From Musa acuminata AAA Group (taxonomy: Eukaryota > Streptophyta > Magnoliopsida > Zingiberales > Musaceae), in contig NC_088339.1 of the NCBI RefSeq assembly GCF_036884655.1, positions 32,889,501 through 32,953,500 of the forward strand: 64,000 bases of DNA. Reading direction: 5' to 3'. How positions within the stretch are numbered: the first letter of the stretch is position 1; the number at the start of each line of letters is the position of its first letter. Of the stretch, positions 1 through 10,936 are shown one piece after another. The position numbers and the translations under genes are program-made. A model generated the notes under the pieces. That model searched no databases. It saw only the letters and a list, made by a program, of their open reading frames with translations, and had not been told where the DNA came from.

Positions 1-205
1 CTTATCTTGGAAATTTATGCACGCAAATAACTTTGGATGACACGAGATAACTCATGCAAAATCCGATCGGATTCAAAGTCTCTGGTCAGATGGCACTTTC
101 GCTTGAAATCTTTGTCTTGATTTAATTGCATCAAATCAGTAATTGCCTGATTAACCTCTATCATACAACAATTTAATCACGGCATTCTACCTCGTCTCTC
201 TTTCC

Positions 206-211
206 TATATA
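206..211 (+). promoter_or_regulatory. TATA box of nsLTP copy 1
   Basis: TATATA lies about 82 bp upstream of the ATG at 293. It is identical in position and context to the TATA of copy 3 (20,441-20,446, other strand). The segment is missing from copy 2. Confidence 0.6.
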
Positions 212-292
212 TGTGCCATTGCCTTCTTGCGTGGTTTGTTGCAGTCGTCGCAGTTCATCTTTGTGCGAGTGTACTGCTGCTTCTGTAGGCGC

Positions 293-883
293 ATGGCTCG
301 TCTCTTGTTGCTCGTAGCGATTCTGGCGGCCGCCATGCTGAGGGCGTCGTCGTACACGCACACGGACTGCGAGATAGCGCAGACGGCGTTCGGTGAATGC
401 GTGCCGTACGTGGCCGGGAAAGACCCGTCGCTCTCACACCAGTGTTGCAGCGCCGTCAGGAACATCAAGGAGCTGGTACCCACGGTGGAGGACCGCCGGG
501 CGATCTGTGCATGCCTCGTGCAAGAACTCAAAGATGCCGGAGGTTCTGTCGACTCGTCAAAGGCCAAAGGCCTTGCGGGGGGTTGTGGCGTCTCCACCAA
601 CGTCATCCCCACCAGCCTCAGCTTTGACTGCTCCAAGTAAGAACCCGTTTCTCTGTTTCTCTCCGCTGCATGCTCGATTACTGTTATTTCATGCAAGCAA
701 ACGATTAAGTAGTCGTCGTAAATTTACACTTAGTTTTGTGTTCGAGAAAGATTAAGCGATTGCATATTTTTCTGAAAATTATAAAGTTTCCTTGAGAGAA
801 ACATTATGTATAGAGAGGTAAAAGTTTTATATTGACTTTGAATTGATATATTATTGTTGTGTGTTTTTCGCAGGATTGCATGA
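293..883 (+). CDS. Type-1 non-specific lipid transfer protein, copy 1
   Basis: Predicted secreted nsLTP of 117 aa, which would bind lipids in the cell wall or apoplast. Exon 1 is 293-636 and exon 2 is 874-883 (GT 637-638, AG 872-873). Residues 1-20 form a hydrophobic signal peptide. The eight-cysteine motif is complete: C26, C36, C51-C52, C72-x-C74, C98, C113. Spacings of 9, 14, 19, 23 and 14 match type 1. TVEDR (66-70) is the usual first pentapeptide; the second is the unusual P106-T-S-L-S. The start is set at the Met opening the signal peptide; an in-frame Met at 227 would put 22 residues before it. The splice donor overlaps an in-frame TAA (638-640), so unspliced RNA would still encode 115 aa ending CSK. 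The protein is identical to copy 3. The TATA box is retained, so this copy is probably expressible. Confidence 0.88.
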
Positions 884-1496
884 CTTGGACAGTACGTGTA
901 GGAGACCGAGAGATGGAAGAGATATTTATATGCATGTCTCTTTGTGTTGGGAAATAAATCGAATAATAGTGAATGAACTTTTGGCTGGACTTTATTTGAT
1001 GTTTGTTTTTCATTTTCCACTGGAAACATACGTTACTACTACCAAAGATGCACGCAACAAATACAAGGATATTTAAATATTGATCTAATCTATCTTCCAC
1101 CAATCTACAATTAAAACAACATTAATCTCTCTTCAATCCAGAAGCTTTGTGATACATCCCATCAATTTTATTGGTTTTATATAAGCATAGCAATCTCGAA
1201 CAAGATAGTAAGACCCAGGAATTCAATTGATGAATCAAGAAATTTGATTCATGTTATTAAGCAGCTCAGCACAAAATACAGGGTTTTATAGACACATTGC
1301 TTCCTCTGTCAATACATCTAACAGACTAGAAACTGAAGCTTTCATACATTTACCACGTAACATCTATGTTACATTTACCTAAACACTAAAACATGAAACA
1401 CTCTTATGGCATTAGAGAGGCTATAAAGAAGGCACATCTTGAAATTTATGAATGCAAATCTGCATTGATGCAGAGGTGACAACCACCATGCCAGCA

Positions 1497-1783
1497 TTAG
1501 AACTTTACCACCACCACACTGATGTTGTCTACGCTGCCCCGAGAAATGGCAAGCCTGACCAACACAGCAGCTGCTTCTTTAGCAGCAGAATTAGACACTC
1601 CACATGGGTAACCATCGGATGCCAAGACCTCGAGGCATTTCCCGATCACCCTGCATGCCATCTCGCTCGATATGACATCCCACAGCCCATCGCTTGCTAG
1701 TATCAGGAACTCATCCTTCTCGGTGCGACCAGTCACCGTAAGTTCAGGATCCGAGCTGACGTATGGCTTCAGAAGGTAATCCC
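1497..1783 (-). pseudogene. Orphan PP2C exon 3, copy 1
   Basis: This 287-bp piece encodes the last 95 residues of a PP2C (GDY...SDGLWDV...DNISVVVV), identical in protein to exon 3 of the intact gene at 18,870-19,156. Its 3' acceptor (AG at 1784-1785 on the - strand) and stop codon are intact. No exon 1 or 2 is present: the duplicated block stops 91 bp into intron 2, so the DGHGG and GDSRAVL metal-binding parts are absent. It cannot encode a phosphatase alone. Its 3' end faces the copy-1 nsLTP, as in the parent locus. The lack of decay suggests a very recent origin. Confidence 0.88.
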
Positions 1784-1874
1784 CTGTAGTTCGGGATTGA
1801 GAAAGCCAGAATTTGATGAGTTGAAATAAACTTACTGTGACTCAAGTGACAGAGAAGCCATCGATTCAGAAATA

Positions 1875-2568
1875 ATATGGTATACTTGCATTTTACATAT
1901 TATTTATCCAACATTTGTAAATACTTTTTTTTTTTTTCTACTCCTGTCATTCCTTTCAATAAATCAAATATTCTTACCATCATAATGAATTTTGTATTTT
2001 ATTGATGGTATAATTTTTTAGTTTTTGAAGGGATATATATATGTATATGGTAATATAAGATTTAGAGGTATAATTATGAAAATCAAGTGAAATTTATCAT
2101 TTTACCTTAGTAATATAAGGATAAGAAGAAATATATATCTTAATTATATGTGTGTATATATATATATATATACATAATATAATTTTTAATTTTATATATT
2201 CTTGAAAAGCTTTTCTTTTTGGGTTTTTTTTTATAAGGTGCCTCCAACATTCAATTTTTTCAGTTAATTTCTGATAGGGAAAAAAATCATTAACGTCCTT
2301 TTTAGCCTAATGTGGTCTGAACCCATATGATTGTTCGATGTACCTTTGATGTGGTAACTTTAAGCTTCCGATATATCATCGGTATAAAGATTGAGATCTG
2401 AAAAAGATTTTTTTGACCAAATTCCTCCGACATCTAAGTTAATAATCCAAGGCATATGAGTGTAGACGTTGCTTGTCAAAAAAGGTAACTCTCCTTTTTC
2501 ATTATGTTGCTAAGCTTTTATATCTGGTTGTAAATAGGTAAAATATTCTATGAAATATTCTACGGGAA
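1875..2568. other. Loop of the inverted repeat
   Basis: This is AT-rich sequence between the two duplicate arms, with no credible gene. It contains a dispersed repeat (listed separately) and an unplaced stretch at 2,220-2,510. Copy 2 resumes homology with PP2C intron 2 at about 2,569, about 260 bp further into the intron than copy 1. The unpaired loop is therefore about 950 bp (1,875-2,828). Confidence 0.7.
2025..2215 (+). repeat. Dispersed AT-rich repeat, copy A
   Basis: It matches the reverse complement of about 7,345-7,612. Shared blocks include GAAGGGATATATAT, GTGAAATTTATCAT and AGAAATATATATCTTA in the same order. In this copy the central AT runs are short. Family unknown; it could be a MITE or an LTR fragment. 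Confidence 0.7.
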
Positions 2569-2918
2569 GACAACATGAAACCGTTATAAAAGAGACCAGA
2601 CGCGAATTCTGGAGTCTTCGTTTATAGGCTTATCAAAATACTACTATGACAACAAATCAACTGCTTTACAACAGTTAGCAGAATCCAAATTATAGAACAA
2701 CTCTTCATCTTTTTTATTATATGCCATCCCAAATATTGAATGATTAGCTTTTGAAATTGCAAGGCACTTAGGTTATCAGTGTTGTCAAGTCTCTTCATTA
2801 CTATTTCTTCTATGACTGGCGTATCTATATTTCTGAATCGATGGCTTCTCTGTCACTTGAGTCACAGTAAGTTTATTTCAACTCATCAAATTCTGGCTTT
2901 CTCAATCCCGAACTACAG

Positions 2919-3205
2919 GGGATTACCTTCTGAAGCCATACGTCAGCTCGGATCCTGAACTTACGGTGACTGGTCGCACCGAGAAGGATGAGTTCCTGAT
3001 ACTAGCAAGCGATGGGCTGTGGGATGTCATATCGAGCGAGATGGCATGCAGGGTGATCGGGAAATGCCTCGAGGTCTTGGCATCCGATGGTTACCCATGT
3101 GGAGTGTCTAATTCTGCTGCTAAAGAAGCAGCTGCTGTGTTGGTCAGGCTTGCCATTTCTCGGGGCAGCGTAGACAACATCAGTGTGGTGGTGGTAAAGT
3201 TCTAA
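2919..3205 (+). pseudogene. Orphan PP2C exon 3, copy 2
   Basis: Second extra copy of the 287-bp terminal PP2C exon, with its acceptor (AG at 2917-2918), open frame and TAA stop intact. The translation is identical to residues 307-400 of the phosphatase encoded at 14,599-19,156. About 350 bp of intron 2 precede it, but exons 1 and 2 are absent. An upstream transcript could in principle splice into it, but nothing suitable is visible within the loop. Confidence 0.88.
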
Positions 3206-3818
3206 TGCTGGCATGGTGGTTGTCACCTCTGCATCAATGCAGATTTGCATTCATAAATTTCAAGATGTGCCTTCTTTATAGCCTCTCTAATGCCATAAGA
3301 GTGTTTCATGTCTTAGTGTTTAGGTAAATGTAACATAGATGTTACGTGGTAAATGTATGAAAGCTTCAGTTTCTAGTCTGTTAGATGTATTGACAGAGGA
3401 AGCAATGTGTCTATAAAACCCTGTATTTTGTGCTGAGCTGCTTAATAACATGAATCAAATTTCTTGATTCATCAATTGAATTCCTGGGTCTTACTATCTT
3501 GTTCGAGATTGCTATGCTTATATAAAACCAATAAAATTGATGGGATGTATCACAAAGCTTCTGGATTGAAGAGAGATTAATGTTGTTTTAATTGTAGATT
3601 GGTGGAAGATAGATTAGATCAATATTTAAATATCCTTGTATTTGTTGCGTGCATCTTTGGTAGTAGTAACGTATGTTTCCAGTGGAAAATGAAAAACAAA
3701 CATCAAATAAAGTCCAGCCAAAAGTTCATTCACTATTATTCGATTTATTTCCCAACACAAAGAGACATGCATATAAATATCTCTTCCATCTCTCGGTCTC
3801 CTACACGTACTGTCCAAG

Positions 3819-4408
3819 TCATGCAATCCTGCGAAAAACACACAACAATAATATATCAATTCAAAGTCAATATAAAACTTTTACCTCTCTATACATAATG
3901 TTTCTCTCAAGGAAACTTTATAATTTTCAGAAAATATGCAATCGCTTAATCTTTCTCGAACACAAAACTAAGTGTAAATTTACGACGACTACTTAATCGT
4001 TTGCTTGCATGAAATAACAGTAATCGAGCATGCAGCGGAGAGAAACAGAGAAACGGGTTCTTACTTGGAGCAGTCAAAGCTGAGGCTGGTGGGGATGACG
4101 TTGGTGGAGACGCCACAACCCCCCGCAAGGCCTTTGGCCTTTGACGAGTCGACAGAACCTCCGGCATCTTTGAGTTCTTGCACGAGGCATGCACAGATCG
4201 CCCGGCGGTCCTCCACCGTGGGTACCAGCTCCTTGATGTTCCTGACGGCGCTGCAACACTGGTGTGAGAGCGACGGGTCTTTCCCGGCCACGTACGGCAC
4301 GCATTCACCGAACGCCGTCTGCGCTATCTCGCAGTCCGTGTGCGTGTACGACGACGCCCTCAGCATGGCGGCCGCCAGAATCGCTACGAGCAACAAGAGA
4401 CGAGCCAT
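3819..4408 (-). CDS. Type-1 nsLTP, copy 2 (promoter deleted)
   Basis: Exon 1 is 4408-4065 and exon 2 is 3828-3819, giving 117 aa with signal peptide and all eight cysteines. The protein is identical to copies 1 and 3. The 5' leader carries two substitutions relative to copies 1 and 3, one of them shared with copy 4. Immediately upstream, about 105 bp present in copy 3 (20,416-20,520) are missing, including the TATATA box. The junction joins CAACA to ATGCAATTAA. The frame is intact but the core promoter is gone, so this copy is probably silent unless a substitute TATA further up (for example TATATATA near 4,560) is used. Confidence 0.82.
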
Positions 4409-4935
4409 GCGCGTACAGAAGCAGCAGTACACTCGCACAAAGAAGAACTGCGACGACTGCAACAATGCAATTAAATCGAAGACAAAGATTCCAATCGAAG
4501 TGTCATCAGACCAGAGACTTCGAATCCGGCCACAAGCGTAAGAGAGATTTGACGGATATGTATATATACCCCAATCAAGCTGTACTATTACGTATGATCA
4601 TCTTTTTCTTTTTTGATTTGATATTTTGGCAGACACATAATCGATTGATACTAACGTCGGAGTCCTCACATTTGATGTATGCGAATGTAGAAACAAATCA
4701 AAAGAGAGAAAAAAATTTAATTAAAGAAAGATGTTATAAAAAGTTCAAATTTTCTTATTTATGTTTCTTCTTCTTCTTAGATCTCATTAATCTGCTGCTA
4801 TTATACGGAGTTGTTTTTATCTCAAAATATAATATCATGATTATATTTGTTACATTATAATGTCAAACATCACATTGAAATTATAGTTTTGTGGTTTGTG
4901 AAATTGATGTGTTCAGAAAGCCACGGAACCTCATA

Positions 4936-6239
4936 AAAAAAATATTTTTTTAATACTTATAAAATATATTTTGATAATTTAATATTAAACAATAATATAT
5001 TAATTTATTATTTGATATTCATGTATAGTCTAAAAATGCTAACAATCCCATTAATATTATCAACTCAATCTATTATTTATTATTTTTAAATAACACCTTC
5101 AAATAAAATCTTTAAGTTCGAAGAACTATAAAGACTTAAAGCATTAGAATTATCTTAAATCGATTTGAACCGATGAAACTTATCTAATTTAGTCAACCAA
5201 TAAGCACAAACCAATAAAGAAAGAAGAATTTGGATTATGTCATAAAATGCTAGCCTAGATCAAATCGATCCACCCATTGGACAAGGCACATGTGCTGCAC
5301 ATGCTTATCCTAAGTATCAGGTTGGAATGAGGTACAACAGACTAGATAGAGGGACGATAATATATCTAGCATCGACCACATAGCTTAGTGGGCTTAGCTT
5401 TATGAATTAGGCTAAGTCTTATCGTTAAACTCGATCATGCTTGGCTTGCAGGTTGAATCATGTTTGGCCATATAGGTTACATTATATTTGGCTACATAGG
5501 ATGGATTATACTTGATCACATAACTAGGGTAGACAAAGACTCACATATGAAAAAATACATGAGCTATTAAGTGAGATGTGACATTAGACTACTTTTAAAT
5601 AAGGTGATAAAATATTATAAAATAATAATTAACCTTAAATCTATTTTTTCATAAAAAATAATTTAAATTCATGAGTCTAAATTAAAAACTAATCAAATTA
5701 TACAAATACACACATAATTCCTTGTTTGAAACATAAATATATCTAATTAAATATATAAAAACTATTTATTAATATTAAATTTACTAATCAATCTAACATC
5801 AATATTTATTAATCATAAAATTTTAAAATCAAAATATTATTATGCATCATACAAATTATAATAATTCTAATATAAAAGATTTCAAAATATGAATAAAAGT
5901 TAATAAAAAGAAAAAAAGAGAATCCTACCTCTCCTTGAGGATCTCTTTTCAATTCTCCCACTATCAAGTTGGGTGAGAAATGAGTGAGGGGGAGCCCTTT
6001 TATATAGGAGAAAATGAGCTCTCCTAAAATGATAAGCAATAATTAAATTTTTATTTTTATTTTTAATTTATTTTTATTTTACTTTTGCATATAAAGATAG
6101 AATTATAATATTTATTTCTTATAATTCACACATAAAAAATAAAATTTAAATTATTTATTTTTTAGAAATTTATATTATATTAAAAATAAATTAATTAATG
6201 ATTTAATTAATTGATAAAATTTCTAACTCATTCAATATG
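4936..6239. other. AT-rich intergenic, no gene seen
   Basis: No reading frame with recognisable family features. A moderately GC-rich patch at 5,260-5,530 has internally similar phrases (TTGGCCATATAGG, TTGGCTACATAGG) and is probably decayed repeat. The rest is simple A/T-rich sequence. Confidence 0.6.
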
Positions 6240-6780
6240 AATTTTTGGATGGACATCAACAATGGCGGGGAAAATATCGTTGATGTCCTTGTTAGCAATA
6301 ACATGGCCATAATCCGTATATGCGAAGTGGTTTGAGGTGAAAAGCGTCTTCTCCCAACTTATCACTTGCATAAAGATCAAAGTCAAGAGAGACTTCTCGA
6401 GCTGATCCCTTCGATATAAGTCAGCCCCGAGATTAACTTCTCTATGTCTAAGTTCTTGATTTTGTGTCCTCTTACCTAAAGTTGAGGATATGTTTTTATA
6501 CCTAAGATAGAATATTCCATAAAGATTCTACAGCTGCACGTGAACTTCCAAGAATATTCTTATGAATATTTTACAAGGGAGACGGTTTGTAATCGACTCA
6601 AGTTGTCCCGTTGAACTTTTGAGAATATTTCAATGAATATTCTATATGGGAGAATATTCCAATGAATATTCTTATTCCATAGACTCCCGAAAATATTTTT
6701 ATGAATATTTCGTAAGGGGACTCTCTAGAATATTTTTATGAATATTTTATAAGGAAGATTTTAACTATATCATTTATGAT
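6240..6780. repeat. Decayed repeat with GAATATT-rich units
   Basis: From 6,490 to 6,760 the phrase GAATATTyyyATGAATATT, with variants, recurs at irregular spacing of about 45-70 bp, often as a short palindrome. The flanking 6,240-6,490 looks like old LTR-retrotransposon non-coding sequence. No coding capacity is visible. Confidence 0.5.
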
Positions 6781-6939
6781 TTCACGTGACTCATTCTTAA
6801 ACATTTTTGAAATCTTTCATATGTAGCACATCAATAGTCCATATTTATTCACAAGATGGCTAAGGCTAAACATAGATGAGAAAAAAATACCATTTTGATT
6901 ATCGCTAGTATAAAGGTTTCAATTAATTCGAGAATATTC

Positions 6940-7330
6940 TTTTCCGATCCTATGTCTTCGACGAGCCACCAACCAGGTAAAAAGCCCGCGTCGAACGTGG
7001 TGGGTCCCGTGCGCTTCTCTGCCTGATGTCTCAGCGTGGCAGGCGATCACAGCGCAAAACCATCCTCTCTTCTTGATATTATTATTATTAAGAAAAAAAA
7101 AGAGCATTTATTTTTTTTCTCTCTCTTATAAAAAGAAAAGAATCTGTGACTCTTCTTTCTTTTTCTCTCTCTCTCTCTCTCTCTCACTGTGTTGATAGGT
7201 AAATTGTGTCTCGTCGAAGAGACTCACCTTCGCCTCTTCGAAGGGTAAAAAGTTGCCGACCACGTCGGATGGTGTGGTATATCGGTGGTGAGCGAACCAT
7301 TGTTCTCGTCAAGGAATGAAGTGAGGTTGT
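6940..7330 (+). promoter_or_regulatory. Orphan promoter-like island
   Basis: A locally GC-rich stretch (6,950-7,070) is followed by TTATAAAAAG near 7,126 and then a long TC-rich tract (7,150-7,187). TC-rich tracts ('Y patches') are typical of plant core promoters. Next comes a leader-like GC-richer segment to 7,330. No coding exon follows: the sequence runs directly into the AT-expanded dispersed repeat at about 7,345. It may be a promoter separated from its gene, or part of a repeat. Confidence 0.35.
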
Positions 7331-7344
7331 GCAATTTCTGACCA

Positions 7345-7612
<268 letters not shown>

Positions 7613-7619
7613 TTCTTGG

Positions 7620-7944
7620 CTTAAAATAAAATATATAATGAGTAACCATTTCGTCAGTATAAATCTTTATAGTTTTATTTAGATAAGTATGTCGTGTATA
7701 TAATCTTTCAAAATAATTAACATAAAATATTTAATAATAAGCTCTTCATCATATATGATTTCTTTAGTAAGCATAACTCTACAGTATAATATATTCGAAA
7801 TAAAAAATATTTTATATCAAAATAATTTAAAATTATTATATGCACATATAGAAAACATAATAAATTCAAATTTATGGACTTATATACCTTATATCATAAG
7901 TTGCATGTGTAGTCTTACATCACACGTCATTGTATAATATAATA

Positions 7945-7989
<45 letters not shown>

Positions 7990-10085
7990 TATCAAACTAT
8001 ACGTTAAAATATATACATACATTTTTATATTATATGTCATAAAATATACATGCACTCTTACACCATATGTTATAGCATGTATATGCATTACACGTCATAA
8101 CATATCTATACACTCTTACACCGCATGTCATAGAAAACACATACACTCTCTTATCGCACGTTATCATATATATATAATATATTTTTTTTATCATAATTCA
8201 TATATTTTTATATTTTTAAAATATATTTATATTTAGCTTATAGCTCATGACAATTATATAATTCGAAACATATTTTCAAGATATATTATGAATTTGATAA
8301 TTTATAGGACTATTATTTTATAGTGAATTAAATTTGTACTTACTTGATTTAACTAAAAAATAAAAATATCATTAAAAGATCATGTTCATTAATGATCGAG
8401 TATGCTATGAAGTGCTACACATATCAAAGTGGGAGCATAGGGTCACGAAATGTCTGAATTAAGAATCTTACCTCTTGAATTATTGATTTATAACTATTCA
8501 TAATAAAATTTATAGAATTATATTGATAAAATTCCTAATAAAATATACTATACTCAACCAAAAAATTTATCTAAATTTTATTATTAATTTAATTTTAATA
8601 ATTCATACTATAATCAAATGAACTAGCTAGTATCACTTAAATCATCGTATAATTGTATGAAAATATTTATCTTTACTATTTTCGATGACCAAATAATCTT
8701 GAATTATCATAAAATTTTGTAAAAAACTAGGAGATATATAGAACTAAATGCTCACTAATTTTATCTAGAAATAAAATCATTTGGAGGCTAAACTATTCTC
8801 CTAATTCAACTATCAACATCTATTTTATTTTGTTAAAACTAGATTGGGACTATTTAAATTTATAAACCTCATATCTTAATGTACAAATGTGATATTTACT
8901 CAATTCTAAATTTTACATAACATTAAAAAGATAGAACCTAATCATATCCCTAAGTGAGTCACCTTAGTCCGAATAGAATATTTTCTTAAAAAATAGGGGA
9001 TTATAAGTATATTAGATTGGACCGTCATAACTATATGCACAGATCTCATATTAAACACATACCAAATGTCTTAGAACTATAAAATATTGATACAAAATAT
9101 ATCTAAAAATTAATATAAATTAAAAGTCTAAGTTACTCAAAAGTAGTTGAGAATATCAGTCTAGAATCTATAAAACTGAAAGCTTAAGAATAGCAAGAGA
9201 CTAATTAGGTTTTTCTTATTCAACCTTCATTGGAATTAGGGTTTCCTAGCTTCTACGAGAAAAAGTAAGAGAATAGTTAAAAAAAAGAGAGAAAGTGTCA
9301 TAAGTCATCAGATTGATAAAGATGATGAGACCAAAATAAGATAGAGATGCTTAAGAAATTACCTTGAGATTTATAGTTCAATCTTTGGACCTTATTTCAA
9401 GTTTTTTCTTCTTCTTTTACTAATATAATTATAAAGTTGTAGCAATTTCAATTGAGTCGAGTTCAGTTTGACAAAGATAATATTTTTGGTCTAAAATCAT
9501 CTTTCAATCTTACTTATATATCTCAACATTTTTAGTATAACACTCATCTTTGATTTGCATTATTATTTAAGTTTTTATTACTCTATCCATACTTATTTAA
9601 GTTTTTATTACTCTATCCATACCTATGTAGATTATTATCCTTTTTATAGATGATGTTTAAAACTCAAACTTTTTTACTTTAATCATAATTAGACTCATCC
9701 AAACCTTGAGATTCACTTAAGGCCAATTAAAATTCAACCACCACTTCTAGTCAATATATGCATATTTATTATCATAACTTAACCTAATATTCAAGTTTGT
9801 TAGCATATATTATTTTGTTATGCTAAAGAACCATATCTTATTACTACAAAATATGCTTAAAGTAGATATTAACGTTTATGCATGCTTAACTAATATTTCA
9901 TAGAGCATTGAGAATTATACTTTTGAAAGCATATACTTCAACTTTAAAAAAAAAATATGAGCAATTCATTTATCATATTTATGAAGCATAAACATCACAA
10001 GTCGTATCACTAAGTGAGAATAATATATACATATTATTTTTGTTTCTATTGATGTATATGTTCAAATTTAATATGTATAAGATTC
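7620..10085. other. AT-rich intergenic with small repeats, no gene seen
   Basis: It contains a second (AT)n run (7,944-7,987) and a diverged tandem repeat at 7,990-8,165 (phrases such as CACTCTTACACC and CATGTCATA at about 55-60 bp). There is also a perfect 30-bp tandem duplication at about 9,562-9,621. No coding region could be supported on either strand. Confidence 0.6.
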
Positions 10086-10089
10086 GGGC

Positions 10090-10640
10090 ATTACAAAGGA
10101 GGTCAAGTTGGACTTGGCCAACCTATGCAACTTAGGCTCACCTTGAGCTCTCCGAAGAGTTAGGTCAGGCTTGTCTGACCTATACACCTTGGGTTCTCTA
10201 AGGAGGTCAGGGTGGGTTTGGCAAATCTATGCACATTGGGCTCTATAAGAAGGTCAAGATGGGTTTAGCAAATCTATGCACCTTTGGCTCATCTCGAGCT
10301 CTATGATGAGATCGGGTCAAGCTTGGTTGACCTACGCACCTTGGGCTCTTTAAGGAGGTCAGGGTGGGTTTGGCAAATCTATGCACCTTGGGCTCATCTC
10401 GAGCTCTATGATGAGATCGGGTTAAGCTTGGTCGACCTACGCACCTTGGGCTCTCTAAGGAGGTCAGGGTGGGTTTGGCAAATCTATGCACCTTGGGCTC
10501 ATCTCGAGCTCTATGATGAGATCGGGTTAAGCTTGGTCGACCTACGCACCTCGGGCTCTCCAAGGTTGTGTCGGACTTGATTGACCTAAACATCTCGGGC
10601 TCTCTAAGGAGGTCGAGTTAGTCTTGGCCGACCTACAGAC
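10090..10640. repeat. Minisatellite, 105-bp unit
   Basis: Core units repeat at exactly 105 bp: the phrase CTCTATGATGAGATCGGG starts at 10,299, 10,404 and 10,509. More diverged partial units flank them on both sides. Since 105 is a multiple of 3, both strands show repetitive open frames of 35-residue period (e.g. 10,243-10,593 minus). I regard these as non-coding. Phrases such as GACCTACGCACCTTGGGCTC suggest an internal repeat of an old LTR retrotransposon. Confidence 0.85.
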
Positions 10641-10689
10641 CCTAAGAGTTTGATGAGGTGGCAATCTCTTAAGACATATCTTATGTCAT

Positions 10690-10936
10690 TATGTGATGCT
10701 CATCCACGTGGGGCGCAATAGTATCATTTAGATGCTAACCCCCAAGGATGCTTTAGGCATTTGTAGACTCTTACTCTTGAGGAGGGCACATCGAGCATCC
10801 TCAAATGCGCATTCTTATAGAAGTACGTTAGTGCCATTGAGATACATACCCCCGAGAAGTGTACATCGAATATTTTTGGACACACCCTATAGGGGCACGA
10901 CAGTGTCATTGAGATGCTCACCCCCGAGGAGGGCAC
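10690..10936. repeat. Minisatellite, 75-bp unit, left part
   Basis: Left portion of an array whose unit is built on 'ATTGAGATGCTCACCC ... GAGGAGGGCACATCGAG ... AGGGGTGC'. Spacing here is less regular (110, then 72 bp) than in the right part at 12,501-13,020. The last unit is broken at 10,936 by the insertion that follows. Confidence 0.8.

Larger units (their letters stand above)
1..1874 (-). repeat. Duplication unit copy 1 (nsLTP + PP2C exon 3), inverted arm
   Basis: This stretch is the reverse complement of 2,829-4,400 and of 18,782-20,625 at near identity. It contains a complete nsLTP gene (+) and PP2C exon 3 plus about 91 bp of intron 2 (-). Private differences from copies 2 and 3 are few. 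One is an extra T in the T-run near 767, and one is a C/T change near 1,392. Homology to copy 3 is still present at the left window edge (with a ~10-bp indel), so the unit probably extends beyond the window. It ends sharply at about 1,874. Confidence 0.93.
2569..4935 (+). repeat. Duplication unit copy 2 (PP2C exon 3 + nsLTP), direct arm
   Basis: It is co-linear with 18,523-20,415 at near identity (constant offset 15,951 over the genes). It then jumps over about 105 bp of nsLTP promoter and continues as nsLTP upstream sequence. That upstream part (4,470-4,935) resembles copy 4 (51,320-51,850) more than copy 3 and lacks the 1-kb insertion seen in copy 3. The unit is therefore a mosaic. Confidence 0.9.

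Noticed and set aside
205..696. 163-aa frame antisense to nsLTP copy 1 (and its equivalents in copies 2-4)
   Set aside because: Shadow of the eight-cysteine CDS; no conserved features.
8040..8165. CRISPR-like spaced repeats
   Set aside because: Plant nuclear AT-rich diverged tandem repeat, no regular repeat-spacer structure.
10243..10593. Repetitive open frames on both strands
   Set aside because: By-products of a 105-bp tandem repeat whose length is a multiple of three; no start context or family match.
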